From UBA3792 sp946185305 (GTDB lineage: Bacteria; Bacillota; Clostridia; Christensenellales; CAG-138): a stretch of 64,000 nt of DNA. Below, piece by piece: positions 1 through 8,506 of this stretch (position 1 is its first letter; every line of letters begins with the position of its first letter). The position numbers and the translations under genes are program-made. A model generated the notes under the pieces. It did no database searches. It had not been told where the DNA came from and worked only from the letters and a program-made list of their open reading frames with translations. The DNA lies in contig CAMHJE010000003.1 of NCBI GenBank assembly GCA_946185305.1, positions 1 through 64,000 on the forward strand, given 5' to 3'.

Positions 1-1412
1 AGCAGCATAATATAATCGTCCTCGCTTGTGAACGTATACGACGCCACCTGCTCCGGCTCCGTCGGCTGTACGGGCGCGGGGTAGGAAAGTGTAATCCTCT
101 GTACGTTGTTCTTGTTCTTGGTGATTGTCAGCGTCGCCAGATCAAAGTAATCGTTTGCCGTGAGTGTGATGCTGTTCCGGTTATTATTCCTGACCGTTTC
201 GCTCGACAGCGTAATGGCCGTGCTGTCCACTTCCAGCGTGGAATTGTTGTCCGCCGATCGCCCCGTCGCGGCAAGAATGTCCTTTAGATACACCGTCTCC
301 TGCGGAAAAACGTAATCTGCCGTCTGCGCCGGTACAGATATAACCTCATCCTCCGACATCTTTTCCTGCGTCTCTTCCGCCGGTTCGTCTGCAGTGGGTT
401 CACCGTTCTCTTCGATGTCGCTCTCCGTCTCGGCGGGAGCATCCGCAAGGTTGTCGGGGTCTGTAACAGATTCTGCGGGTTCTTCGATGTTGTTCTCCGG
501 AGCGACAGGGGCTTTCGCAGAGTCGTCGGTTTCTTCGGCAAGTTCTGCGGCAGGCTCAACGGTTTCCTCAGTATTGCTTTCTGTCTCAGCAGGCACTTCC
601 GCAGGGCTGCTGGGTTCTGTGACAGACGCGACCGTTTCTTCGGTATTGTTCTCCGTTTCAGCGGTAGTGTCCGCGAGACTGTTAGATTCTGCAGCAGGCT
701 CTTCAGTCTCCTCGGTGTTACTTTCTGTCTCAGCAGGCACTTCCGCAAGGCTGCTGGGTTCTGCGACAGACACGACCGTTTCTTCGGTATTACTTTCCGG
801 GGTGACGGGAGTTTCTGTTTCAATGGCAGGCTCTTCGAGGAAAACATTGCCATCTTCGGCCGTTTCCGCCGCCGCTTCCTCGGCCGAATCTTCTGCGTCT
901 TTCTCCGCCGGATCTATGTAAGTTTCAAAAAGAAGAGTGAACGGGTACTCTGTTTCCTTTTTCGGTTCTTCCGCAAGTGATACTGTGACGAAATACGTTC
1001 CAGCAGTAACCGGCAGCAACGCCGTTTCACTCTGCCATACGCCTTCTTTGTCCTGCTCGGCGAAGAATTTTGTGGTTCTGTCAATCTTTTCGTCCCGGAT
1101 GCTCACTTCGATGGCACCGGAAAATGTCAGCTGCAGCGTACCTTTACGCTTCACGGTCAGCCGCAGGGTATAGGCAGTCTGCTCGGCATTCAGTGACTTT
1201 TTCACGCGCTGTCCGACCTCTATTTCTTCATCAACGGGAATAGGCGTCTGGACGGGCGTAGTTTCTTCGATTCCGGCGCTTCCGACCGTCGGCACGGTCG
1301 TCTCCGATTCTTTGGCTTCCTCCGCAATCGCCGAAAGCGGCAGCAAACCCAGCAGCATGATCATGCTGAGCAGCACCGCAATTCCTTTTTTCAGAAGATG
1401 AAACGTGCTCAT
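1..1412 (-). CDS. Secreted acidic repeat surface protein, 3' end outside window
   Basis: The reading frame runs off the left edge, leaving about 470 residues. The start ATG (1410-1412) follows an AGAGGAAAAGGG ribosome site. Residues 1-30 are a classic signal peptide (two Lys, then a Leu/Met/Ile core ending SAIA). Residues 31-180 look globular, possibly a beta-sandwich. Residues 185-335 are a low-complexity Glu/Thr/Ser/Ala/Pro stretch of repeats such as AETESNTEET. A folded domain appears to resume near residue 350 and leaves the window. It is probably a wall-associated or secreted protein, with the acidic repeats as a stalk. No catalytic motif is recognised. The missing C-terminus, which would show an anchor, limits the call. 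Confidence 0.7.
   Translation of the reverse strand, partial: MSTFHLLKKGIAVLLSMIMLLGLLPLSAIAEEAKESETTVPTVGSAGIEETTPVQTPIPVDEEIEVGQRVKKSLNAEQTAYTLRLTVKRKGTLQLTFSGAIEVSIRDEKIDRTTKFFAEQDKEGVWQSETALLPVTAGTYFVTVSLAEEPKKETEYPFTLLFETYIDPAEKDAEDSAEEAAAETAEDGNVFLEEPAIETETPVTPESNTEETVVSVAEPSSLAEVPAETESNTEETEEPAAESNSLADTTAETENNTEETVASVTEPSSPAEVPAETESNTEETVEPAAELAEETDDSAKAPVAPENNIEEPAESVTDPDNLADAPAETESDIEENGEPTADEPAEETQEKMSEDEVISVPAQTADYVFPQETVYLKDILAATGRSADNNSTLEVDSTAITLSSETVRNNNRNSITLTANDYFDLATLTITKNKNNVQRITLSYPAPVQPTEPEQVASYTFTSEDDYIML
420..870 (-). repeat. Imperfect acidic repeats inside the surface protein gene
   Basis: About five to six degenerate units of roughly 25 codons repeat around the core AE-x-PAETES-N-TEET. 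The units also repeat at DNA level (tcttcggtattgttctccg-like segments recur at 630-660, 710-735 and 780-800). They encode a negatively charged, probably extended spacer. Unit number is likely to vary between strains by slippage or recombination. Confidence 0.6.
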
Positions 1413-1542
1413 AATCCCTTTTCCTCTAGCCGACTGCGACGCCCCATCGCAATTTCACTTGCCGCACAGCCGCTTTGCCCCATATCTATCAAAATAGAAT
1501 ATATTTTTTCAATTTATGACAGCATATACTTTCACTAATGAA

Positions 1543-1572
1543 ATTATAGCATACCCTTTCATAAAAAGTCTA
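1543..1572 (-). promoter_or_regulatory. Predicted sigma-A promoter of the acidic surface protein
   Basis: On the minus strand, TAGACT (1572-1567) and TATAAT (1548-1543) are separated by 18 bp. TGC precedes the -10, giving an extended -10. This predicts a leader of about 125 nt before the ATG at 1412. Confidence 0.5.
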
Positions 1573-1997
1573 TGGATAACAGCGATATTTCATATAATAT
1601 CGTATTTTCTGTTGCCTTTTGACCTTTCTTGTTCTACTTATTTACCAAAAGTATGCATTGCAGTCGAAATTTCGCATGTATCCCCCACGTTGTTTTTCAC
1701 TTTTTATACGGGGAGTATTACACAATGGATCGCATCTCTTTGCCTTTTGACGCCCCAAGCGGCTTATAGTACTTTTTTATATTCATTTTGAAACAGGCAT
1801 GCGTTTGGATGCTCGGAGATGCTGCTCCCTGTATGGCCAATTGCGAACGTGCAATCATATGCAATCAACGAAACCGGAAGTATTTCATTATCTGGTATGA
1901 CCCTCATGCTGCTTACCACATCGAGAGTTTTCATAAACCGTCTTCACCGACAGTCTTCTTCTGAACCCCATCGCTATGGTGTCATTTTCTGATTACA
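1573..1997. other. Gene-free AT-rich interval
   Basis: No reading frame here has a ribosome site plus protein-like composition. Short frames exist but have random composition. It lies between the promoter of the left surface gene and the terminator of the pilin-like gene. A degraded gene fragment around 1805-1990 cannot be excluded, but no family is recognised. Confidence 0.4.
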
Positions 1998-2026
1998 AAA
2001 GGCCGATCTTTTCCGGATCGGCCTTT
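1998..2026 (-). terminator. Rho-independent terminator of the pilin-like gene
   Basis: An 11-bp perfect stem (AAAGGCCGATC / GATCGGCCTTT) with a short loop is followed on the minus strand by TTTTG. It lies 28 bp past the stop of the gene at 2054. Confidence 0.8.
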
Positions 2027-2053
2027 AAGAGTTATCCGATTGTTGTGATCAGC

Positions 2054-3397
2054 TTATGCAGCCTGAGAATCCTCGCGGCGACGGCGAGTGACAATCAGCA
2101 GCGCAACACCGCCGGCCAGCATCAGCACGTAAGGCGCAATGCGGACAACGTAACCCGTCGGGGAAACTTCAGACAGATTGTTGGTCAAGCCGATGACGGA
2201 GTTTGCATCCTTGCTTGTAATCTGAGCAGCAGCAGAAAGCTGCGTGGTACCAGTCAGCGGAGTGAGGGCATCGGTCACGGTAAGCGTGAGGCCAGTGAAA
2301 CCAGTCTGGGTAGTAATGGACGGCGTATAGCTATCAACCGTTGTATTCGTTTCCTTCACCAATACCGTTGTACCTACCGGGATACCGGTGATCTTTACGC
2401 TGTCACCATTGGAGAGAGCCGGAGTAAGAACAGCCGCAGTAGTGTTGATATTTACCGTAGTTGGCTCGGTTCCAACATAAGACGCATTAGTCTTGGAGTA
2501 ATCCGCAACGATAGTATCAGCCTTATTACCGGTCAGCGTGATTTCAAACGGGAAGTCCCAAGTCTTATCGGCCAGACCGCCGATGGTAGTCTTGTTTACT
2601 TCGAGGTTGAAGGTATGATACTTATCAACCTTCTTGTCATCCTCATACTTATAATTCGAATCACCAGGTTTCTTGTCAGGTTCAAAACCAGTTGTCTTTT
2701 CAGTATCAGGTGTAATGTCGCCCTTCGTACCATCGACTGCATTAGTTTCTGTAGACTTAAAAATCACAGCACCATACATTTCAAGGCCAGTTTCGCCATT
2801 CTTAATGTAGACATCCAGATAACGAGTGGTATCGTAAGCTTCATCACGAGCATCAAGACCGACAGAAGTCACATCGGTAGGATTGGCAGTTTCAGAAATT
2901 TTAAAACGATAGATACCGGCATGCGGGAAAACAGTGGGATCAATAACCAGATTACCGGTCTTTTCAAGTTCAGTACCAGCTTGAGCAGCAGCAAACTTAG
3001 CATTGGTATCTGCGAAAGACAAAGTAAGTGTGGTAGTAAACGCAGTAGCAACACCATCGTTGACGGTAACGGTAACAGGGGTCTTAGTTCCATCAATTTT
3101 ATTCCGGCTGCCATCATCCGTCACAGTAACACCGGTCAACGGCTTGCCTTGATTTTCTGCAGTCATATCAACCGGGGTAACCGTATAAGTGAAGCTGATG
3201 TTCGGTTCACGGATTTCGCTTCCATCCGTATTGAAAAGAACGATGCTCTTGGTCAGCGGGATGGTCGTTCCGGAAATAATAGCATTCGCATTTTCACTAC
3301 CGGTATACGTATCGTCCGCAGCGAACGCTACGCTGCTCAAGCTCAGCACCATCGCGAATGCGAGGACAAGAGCGGCGATTTTCTTAATGTGTTTCAT
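2054..3397 (-). CDS. Pilin-like wall-anchored surface protein (Spy0128/CnaB type)
   Basis: The 447-residue protein starts at the ATG at 3397. An upstream in-frame ATG at 3415 overlaps the AAGGAGAG ribosome site and is rejected. Residues 1-26 are a signal peptide ending VAFA, followed by ADDTYTG. The body is Thr/Asn/Lys-rich beta-type sequence like streptococcal Spy0128 pilins, which form intramolecular isopeptide bonds; the bond residues cannot be assigned by eye. The tail SEVSPTGYVVR, a hydrophobic helix (APYVLMLAGGVALLIV) and TRRRR form a sorting signal with SPTG in place of LPXTG. No sortase or pilus partner lies in the window. It is probably a pilus backbone or adhesin attached by a non-canonical sortase; whether it polymerises is inference. 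Confidence 0.75.
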   Translation of the reverse strand: MKHIKKIAALVLAFAMVLSLSSVAFAADDTYTGSENANAIISGTTIPLTKSIVLFNTDGSEIREPNISFTYTVTPVDMTAENQGKPLTGVTVTDDGSRNKIDGTKTPVTVTVNDGVATAFTTTLTLSFADTNAKFAAAQAGTELEKTGNLVIDPTVFPHAGIYRFKISETANPTDVTSVGLDARDEAYDTTRYLDVYIKNGETGLEMYGAVIFKSTETNAVDGTKGDITPDTEKTTGFEPDKKPGDSNYKYEDDKKVDKYHTFNLEVNKTTIGGLADKTWDFPFEITLTGNKADTIVADYSKTNASYVGTEPTTVNINTTAAVLTPALSNGDSVKITGIPVGTTVLVKETNTTVDSYTPSITTQTGFTGLTLTVTDALTPLTGTTQLSAAAQITSKDANSVIGLTNNLSEVSPTGYVVRIAPYVLMLAGGVALLIVTRRRREDSQAA

Positions 3398-3457
3398 TTG
3401 TTTCTCTCCTTTCAAGAGGACTTTATCTTTTTATGGTCTAACGAAATAGAGTACCTG

Positions 3458-3471
3458 CTGCCCGGAGGCAG
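3458..3471 (-). promoter_or_regulatory. Small GC hairpin in the pilin gene leader
   Basis: CTGCC-loop-GGCAG forms a 5-bp hairpin with a 4-nt loop within the predicted 130-nt untranslated leader, about 60 bp before the start codon. Flanking bases could extend it (CC/GG and an outer AGAG/CTCT). It matches no riboswitch class recognised by eye. The adjacent 12-mer GGCAGGAAACTT (3467-3478) recurs in the same orientation at 4120-4131. Confidence 0.3.
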
Positions 3472-3535
3472 GAAACTTGGTGGGGCTGTACACTCTTTTT
3501 GGGAGTTGCTCGATATTACCCCTTATAGTGCGTTC

Positions 3536-3545
3536 AGTATAACAC
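3536..3545 (-). promoter_or_regulatory. Extended -10 promoter of the pilin-like gene
   Basis: The minus strand reads TGTTATACT (TG-n-TATACT). No good -35 lies 16-18 bp upstream, which fits an extended -10 promoter. The predicted leader is about 130 nt. Confidence 0.45.
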
Positions 3546-4472
3546 AGCTTCTATCTAAAAAACCATCAAAATTTTTATGAATTTGTGGTTTATTTGAATT
3601 TTATGGAAGCATTTTTTCATTTTGCGATAAAATTGGGTCAACCTGTACCATTGTATGGGAGGCATTGTGCCGGGAACGACTACAGCGTGTCCGTTTCACA
3701 GCCGACGGCGACGGTCGATCAGAACCGCTCCATCGGGAAGCCGACCGGAAAAGGTAGGCAGGGGAGGGAGTCCATCGAAGGAAACGAACGACACAGCCGC
3801 CGACCGGCGCCATGCGCGTGTTTGAATTCTCATTCTCTCACCGCCTTTCTGTCTGCTTTCGACTTTTTACTGGCCGCAGGTTCTTGGTGTGGTTACAGCA
3901 TACAAAATTGCTGTATCTATAAAACCGTCAAAAACCAAATGAAGATTGCATATAACGTACATTTTTTCGTTTTCTGCTTGACGTCTCCGGCGCTGTGCGC
4001 TCGCGTTTTCTAATAAAGAAAGGTTTTCCATTCAGCTCCGTGCGAATCGGCATAAACGGGCAAACCCAGAAATCAGCCTTTTTTCTGTATCGGCGTCTCC
4101 CCGACAGCTTTTATTCGACGGCAGGAAACTTACGCCGGTGTTTGGAAAATCAGACGGGCTGCGTCATAAAAGACGCTAAGTACCTTTTTATACATATTGA
4201 ATCATAGCACAACCCAATACGGAATGCAATGATTTATACTGAAAAAACGATTTATTTCACAGTTTCGTAAAATTCTATATATCCGAATTTTGCATATCGC
4301 GGTCCTTTTGCAAGACATAAAATTCAATTTATACTATTCCTTGCTTTTTTCTCATCGAACAATGTAAAACAGCGCAACTTTGCGGTACAGTTTTATGCAG
4401 AATCCGCTGCGTTATGATACGCGAATGGAAGGCGCGGTGTGCGGGTATATTGTGATATTTTTGTTACGGCTC
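3546..4472. other. Long intergenic interval without a supported gene
   Basis: About 0.9 kb, AT-rich at both ends with a GC-rich island at 3650-3830. Frames of up to about 140 codons exist, but they lack convincing ribosome sites and have random-looking composition. The island holds several small inverted repeats (for example CGCCG-AC-CGGCG near 3800), so a structured RNA or a decayed gene is possible. No known RNA family, tRNA or mobile element end was recognised. Confidence 0.4.
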
Positions 4473-4500
4473 TTGCATTTTTTGCATGTTGTGGTACGAT
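4473..4500 (+). promoter_or_regulatory. Possible promoter of the CobW GTPase pair
   Basis: TTGCAT (4473-4478) and TACGAT (4495-4500) are separated by 16 bp and lie about 60 bp before the start codon. No clear Zur operator is visible, although metal control would be expected for this gene family. Confidence 0.35.
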
Positions 4501-4561
4501 AAAGAAAATGGCGCTGTATGGGCAAACAGCTTTGCAGCATCAGAAAAGAAAGGGTAGAGCA

Positions 4562-5695
4562 ATGACGAAAATTGACATTTTCAGCGGATTTTTAGGCGCA
4601 GGCAAGACGACGCTGATCAAAAAACTGATCGCGGAAGCGTATGCGGGGCAGAAGATCGTGCTGATTGAAAACGAATTCGGCGAAATCGGCATCGACGGCG
4701 CGTTCCTGCAGGATGCGGGCATTCAGATCACGGAGATGAACTCCGGCTGCATCTGCTGCACGCTCGTCGGTGATTTTGCAAAGGCTTTGCAAAAGGTGCT
4801 TGTGGAATATGCGCCCGATCATATTCTGATCGAGCCGTCCGGCGTCGGCAAGCTGAGCGATGTAAAGGCGGCGATCGGCTCGGTGCTGAGCGACGATGTG
4901 CAGCTTGGCGGCTGCGTGACGGTGGTAGACGCGAAAAAGGCGAAGGTATACCATAAGAATTTCGGTGAATTTTTCAACGATCAGATCGAATCGGCGGGCT
5001 GCATCATTTTGAGCCGGACGCAGGATCTTTCGCAGGACAAGTTAGACGCGGCGCTGGCGCTTGTGCGTGAGCACAATGCGGACGCGGTGATCATTGCGGC
5101 GCCGTGGGATCAGCTGACCGGTGCGGCGATCTTAGAGGCGATGGAGCACAAAAACTCGCTCGACGCGGATCTGAAAAAGCTGGCCGAGGAGCACGAGCAC
5201 GAGCATCATCATCACCATCATTACGATGAAAACGGCGTCTGCTCCTGCGGACATCATCATGATGACGACGATGACGACGAGGATGAAGACGAGCATGAGC
5301 ATCACCATCATGAGGACGAGGATGAGGACGAGCACGAGCATCATCACCACCATCACGACCATGATGACGACGAGCACGAGCACGAACATCACCATCATCA
5401 CCACCATGATCACGATGCGGACGAAATCTTTGTCAGCTGGGGCATGGAGACGATGCACCGGTTCACGGAGGACGAGCTCAAGGCGAAGCTTGCCAAGCTC
5501 GACGACGAAGCGGCTTACGGCACGGTACTGCGCGCCAAGGGCGTGGTTCCGGCGACGCAGGGCGAATGGCTGCATTTCGACCACGTACCCGGCGAAGTCG
5601 AGGTACGCAGAGGCGCGGCGGGCGTGATCGGGCGGCTGTGTGTGATCGGCTCGAAGCTGAACGAAGCGGCTTTGAAGGTTCTGTTCTCGGAGTAA
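4562..5695 (+). CDS. CobW/COG0523 G3E GTPase, putative zinc metallochaperone
   Basis: The 377-residue protein starts at the ATG at 4562 behind AAAGGG. It shows Walker A GFLGAGKTT near residues 8-16, the family metal-binding motif CICC (SGCICC) near 60-65, and EPSGVG near 92. Residues about 208-290 are a very long His/Asp/Glu loop with a short CSCG island. A CobW C-terminal domain follows (FVSWGMETMHRFTEDEL). COG0523 proteins deliver zinc or other metals to client enzymes using GTP. The loop is unusually long and would bind many metal ions, so storage or buffering is plausible. The second G3E GTPase starts 6 bp downstream, so the two probably form an operon. The specific metal and client are unknown. 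Confidence 0.9.
   Translation: MTKIDIFSGFLGAGKTTLIKKLIAEAYAGQKIVLIENEFGEIGIDGAFLQDAGIQITEMNSGCICCTLVGDFAKALQKVLVEYAPDHILIEPSGVGKLSDVKAAIGSVLSDDVQLGGCVTVVDAKKAKVYHKNFGEFFNDQIESAGCIILSRTQDLSQDKLDAALALVREHNADAVIIAAPWDQLTGAAILEAMEHKNSLDADLKKLAEEHEHEHHHHHHYDENGVCSCGHHHDDDDDDEDEDEHEHHHHEDEDEDEHEHHHHHHDHDDDEHEHEHHHHHHHDHDADEIFVSWGMETMHRFTEDELKAKLAKLDDEAAYGTVLRAKGVVPATQGEWLHFDHVPGEVEVRRGAAGVIGRLCVIGSKLNEAALKVLFSE
5190..5420 (+). repeat. His/Asp-rich low-complexity tract in the CobW gene
   Basis: Repeats of CAC/CAT and GAC/GAT/GAG codons encode runs such as HEHHHHH and DDDDDDEDED. There are over 30 histidines in about 75 residues, interrupted by a GVCSCGHHH segment. The tract is repetitive at DNA level and likely to vary in length. 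Confidence 0.85.
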
Positions 5696-5701
5696 CGCGC
5701 T

Positions 5702-6643
5702 ATGATGCTTCCTGTCTTTCTGTTCACGGGCTTTTTGGACGGGGGAAAGACCTCGTTCATTCAGTCGATGCTCGAGGACCCGGCGTTCAACGAGGGACAG
5801 CGAACGCTGCTGCTGCTCTGTGAGGACGGCGAGGAGGAGCTGAACCCGGACAAGTTTTCGATCAACAATGTGACGATTCAGCCGGTTGCCTCGCTTTCGG
5901 AGCTGAACCCGGAGCAAATGGGGAAGTGGCAGCGCAAATGTGCGGCGTCGCGGATCATCATTGAATACAACGGCATGTGGCAGATGAACGATTTATTCGA
6001 CCGTCTGCCGGAAAACTGGGGTATTGCGCAGGAAACGATGCTGATCGACACGGAAACGATCCTTCCGTACAACGCGAACATGCGGCAGCTTGTGGTAGAC
6101 AAGCTGAACACGGCGGAGCTTGTCGTATTCAACCGTGCGAAGAAGGACGTGGATAAGATGGAGCTGCACAAGCTCGTCCGCGGCGTTTCGCGCAGCGCGC
6201 AGATCGTGTACGAATATGACGACGGTACGTCCGAAGAGGACGATATCGAGGATCCGCTGCCGTTCGATATCAACGCCCCGGTCGTGGAAATCAAAGATGA
6301 GGACTACGCGCTGTTTTACCGCGATCTGGTCGAGGAAACGGACAAGTACATCGGCAAAACGGTGCGATTCAAGGCGCTGATCGCCAACAATCGCAAGCTG
6401 CCGAACGATACGTTCCTCGGCGGACGGCACATTATGACATGCTGCGAAGCCGATATCCGGTATTGTCCGCTTGTCTGCAAATGGGGCATGGCAAAATCGC
6501 TGCCGCACCAGACGTGGGACGTGATCCAAGGCAAGATTTCGGTCAAGTTCTCGAACATCTACGGCAAAAAAGGCCCGATCATGACGATCGAAAAGGTCGA
6601 AAGGGCCGAAAAGCCGGCACAGCCGGTTGCCACATTCTATTGA
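5702..6643 (+). CDS. Degenerate G3E GTPase fused to a YcgQ/DUF1980-like domain
   Basis: The 313-residue protein starts at tandem ATGs at 5702 and 5705, 6 bp after the CobW stop, with GGAG upstream. The N-terminal half is G3E-like, with Walker A GFLDGGKTS at 9-17. The CxCC metal motif is absent, and the guanine-specificity NKxD is replaced by FNRAK. The C-terminal third (about 215-300) contains VRFKALIANN, GGRHIMTCCEADI and an OB-like tail, resembling the TIGR03943/YcgQ family that partners YcgR-type permeases. It is probably a metal-handling partner of the upstream GTPase. The CC pair may bind metal (inference). No permease subunit lies nearby. Confidence 0.75.
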   Translation: MMLPVFLFTGFLDGGKTSFIQSMLEDPAFNEGQRTLLLLCEDGEEELNPDKFSINNVTIQPVASLSELNPEQMGKWQRKCAASRIIIEYNGMWQMNDLFDRLPENWGIAQETMLIDTETILPYNANMRQLVVDKLNTAELVVFNRAKKDVDKMELHKLVRGVSRSAQIVYEYDDGTSEEDDIEDPLPFDINAPVVEIKDEDYALFYRDLVEETDKYIGKTVRFKALIANNRKLPNDTFLGGRHIMTCCEADIRYCPLVCKWGMAKSLPHQTWDVIQGKISVKFSNIYGKKGPIMTIEKVERAEKPAQPVATFY

Positions 6644-6655
6644 TACGGTATATCA

Positions 6656-6687
6656 AAATACGCCCGTGCGCACAGCACGGGCGTATT
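6656..6687. terminator. Bidirectional terminator between GTPase pair and parB
   Basis: A 14-bp perfect stem (AAATACGCCCGTGC / GCACGGGCGTATTT) with a 5-nt loop has A/T tails on both sides, between convergent genes. Confidence 0.85.
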
Positions 6688-6697
6688 TATGTTTCTT

Positions 6698-7552
6698 TTA
6701 TTCGCCGTCGCCGACGATGGCCTGATAGATGGTTTCGAGGTCGTCGGGGGAGAAGTAGGAAATGACGATACGGCCTTTTTCCTCGGTGCCCTCCACGGAA
6801 ACCTTGGTTTTCAGTTTGTTGCGCATTGCACGGATCGCGGCGCGAAATTCCGGGCTGTATTCCTGTTTGACCTTGGGCTTTTTCTCCCACGATGCAAACT
6901 GGAGCTCGTTTTCGAGGCGGCGCACCGACCAATCCTTTTCGACGGCTTTTTCCGCCAAGGCGCGCTGCTGCGCGGCGTCCGCGATCCCGGCGAGCATCTT
7001 GCCGTGACCGGCGGACAGCTTACCGGTCTTGATCATTTCCGCGACAGGCTTATCAAGGGAGAGCAGACGGAGCGCGTTTGCGATAGCCGGACGGCTCTTG
7101 CCGATGCGTGCGGAAACCTCCTCCTGCGTCAGATCGTGCTGCTCCATCAAAAGACGGATGGCGGCGGCTTCCTCAATCGGGTTCAGATTTTCGCGCTGAA
7201 TATTTTCGACAAGCGCGACCTCCATGATGGCGTTCTCATCCATGTCGGATACGAGGACGGGGACGGTGGAGAGGCCGGCGATCCGTGCTGCACGGAAGCG
7301 GCGTTCACCGGCGATAATCGTATACCGGGTGCCGTTTTGCTTGACGATCAGCGGCTGTACGACGCCGTGACGCTTGATCGACGCGGCCAGCTCGTTCAGC
7401 TTTTCTTCATCAAACGTTTTGCGCGGCTGATCGGGGTTTGTGTCGATATCATACAGACTGACCTGCTCAATGGAGCCGGTTTGCTGTTCTTCGAGATCCA
7501 GTTCGTCCAGCAGTACGTCTAGCCCTCTGCCCAATGCTTTTTTCGCTGCCAT
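6698..7552 (-). CDS. parB: Chromosome partitioning protein ParB (Spo0J)
   Basis: The 284-residue protein is close to the usual Spo0J length. The N-terminal CTPase domain carries GERRFRAAR (82-90) and ENIQRENL (116-123), the core ParB motifs. A helix-turn-helix (about 141-164, LTQEEVSARIGKSRPAI) reads parS. The C-terminal 50 residues are a likely dimerisation domain. ParB loads at parS, slides as a CTP clamp and recruits SMC; with ParA it segregates origins and, in spore-formers, links segregation to Spo0A control. The gene starts at the base after the parA stop, so the two are co-transcribed. A perfect parS lies 0.9 kb away at 8459. Confidence 0.97.
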   Translation of the reverse strand: MAAKKALGRGLDVLLDELDLEEQQTGSIEQVSLYDIDTNPDQPRKTFDEEKLNELAASIKRHGVVQPLIVKQNGTRYTIIAGERRFRAARIAGLSTVPVLVSDMDENAIMEVALVENIQRENLNPIEEAAAIRLLMEQHDLTQEEVSARIGKSRPAIANALRLLSLDKPVAEMIKTGKLSAGHGKMLAGIADAAQQRALAEKAVEKDWSVRRLENELQFASWEKKPKVKQEYSPEFRAAIRAMRNKLKTKVSVEGTEEKGRIVISYFSPDDLETIYQAIVGDGE

Positions 7553-8320
7553 TTATTTGCACTCCCTCTCTAAAAATTCATCGGCAAGCGCGTCATACGC
7601 CTTAGCCCCGATATTGCGCGGATCGTACATGCAGATCGGCAGACCGTGGGACGGCGCCTCGCTCATACGGATCGAACGGGGTATGATCGTGTCATACACC
7701 TTGCTCATAAAGTAATGCTTGACTTCCTCAACGACCTGCACGCAAAGGTTCATCCGGGCCGAGAACATTGTCAGCACAACGCCCTGAATATCCAGGTGCG
7801 TATTCAGCTTCCGGCGCACGATCTTAACCGTGCTCATGAGCTGCGAAAGACCCTCCAACGCGTAATATTCGCATTGGATCGGGACAAGAATCGAATCCGA
7901 CGCCGTCAAAGCGTTCAGCGTCAAAAGACCGAGGGACGGAGGACAGTCGATAAAGATAAAGTCATAATCTTCGCGCAATGCTTCGATCACCTTTTTCATT
8001 CGATATTCTCTCTGCTTCATCGAAACGAGTACGACCTCCGCACCGGCAAGCTCGATTTGCGAAGGAAGTACGAACAGCGTCTCGATCTTTGTCGGCTGTA
8101 CAGCCTCTTTTGGATTCTCCTCCTCGATCAATACATCATAGATCGAAAGCATATCCTCCTTGCGCTCAATACCGAGACCGCTTGTTGCATTGCCCTGCGG
8201 ATCGAGGTCGATCAACAACACCTTTTTCCCTTTCATTGCCACCGCTGCCGAAAGATTGATTGCCGTTGTCGTTTTGCCGACGCCGCCTTTTTGGTTTGTG
8301 ATGGAAATAACCTTTGCCAT
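7553..8320 (-). CDS. parA: ParA/Soj chromosome-partitioning ATPase
   Basis: The 255-residue deviant-Walker ATPase shows KGGVGKTT (11-18) with the signature first lysine, DLDPQGNAT (Walker A'), and FIDCPPSLG (Walker B). It is a standard Soj-length protein. ATP-bound dimers coat the nucleoid and are recycled by ParB; Soj also modulates DnaA in Bacillus. The ribosome site AAAAAGAGG precedes the ATG at 8320. A promoter at 8395-8423 drives parA-parB as a unit separate from the dnaX-arcA operon upstream. Confidence 0.97.
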   Translation of the reverse strand: MAKVISITNQKGGVGKTTTAINLSAAVAMKGKKVLLIDLDPQGNATSGLGIERKEDMLSIYDVLIEEENPKEAVQPTKIETLFVLPSQIELAGAEVVLVSMKQREYRMKKVIEALREDYDFIFIDCPPSLGLLTLNALTASDSILVPIQCEYYALEGLSQLMSTVKIVRRKLNTHLDIQGVVLTMFSARMNLCVQVVEEVKHYFMSKVYDTIIPRSIRMSEAPSHGLPICMYDPRNIGAKAYDALADEFLERECK

Positions 8321-8394
8321 AAAACCTCTTTTTCCGCGCCTGTTTTGCGCCCTGATTTACAACGAACGCGCTACGTTCGCCTTTGTCGCGTCTC

Positions 8395-8423
8395 ATTATA
8401 ATAGAACCGTCATAAAAAAACAA
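8395..8423 (-). promoter_or_regulatory. Sigma-A promoter of parA-parB
   Basis: On the minus strand, TTGTTT (8423-8418) and a consensus TATAAT (8400-8395) are separated by 17 bp. The promoter sits about 36 bp from the perfect parS, so ParB spreading could repress its own operon (inference). Confidence 0.65.
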
Positions 8424-8458
8424 TGTTTCGACGGAAACTTTTACCTCATTTCAAAGGT

Positions 8459-8474
8459 TGTTTCACGTGAAACA
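8459..8474. promoter_or_regulatory. Perfect parS centromere site
   Basis: TGTTTCACGTGAAACA is a full 16-bp palindrome identical to the Firmicute parS consensus. It lies in the gap between arcA and parA, about 5.7 kb from the origin. A half-degenerate copy (TGTTTCgacgGAAAC) sits just downstream at 8424-8438. Confidence 0.95.
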
Positions 8475-8506
8475 TTGCAGTTGGTCTTTTCTTGGGACAA
8501 GTCAAA

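Noticed and set aside
3430..3480. c-di-GMP or cobalamin riboswitch in the pilin leader
   Set aside because: Fragments such as GCCTCCGG and a purine-rich box looked suggestive, but the required stems and core bases are missing.
1976..3580. Long plus-strand open frame opposite the pilin-like gene
   Set aside because: Arg/Ser-rich random composition, no ribosome site; shadow of the pilin gene, which has a signal peptide and sorting tail.
3585..4013. 142-codon plus-strand frame in the intergenic interval
   Set aside because: No ribosome site, Cys/His-rich random composition and no recognisable motif.
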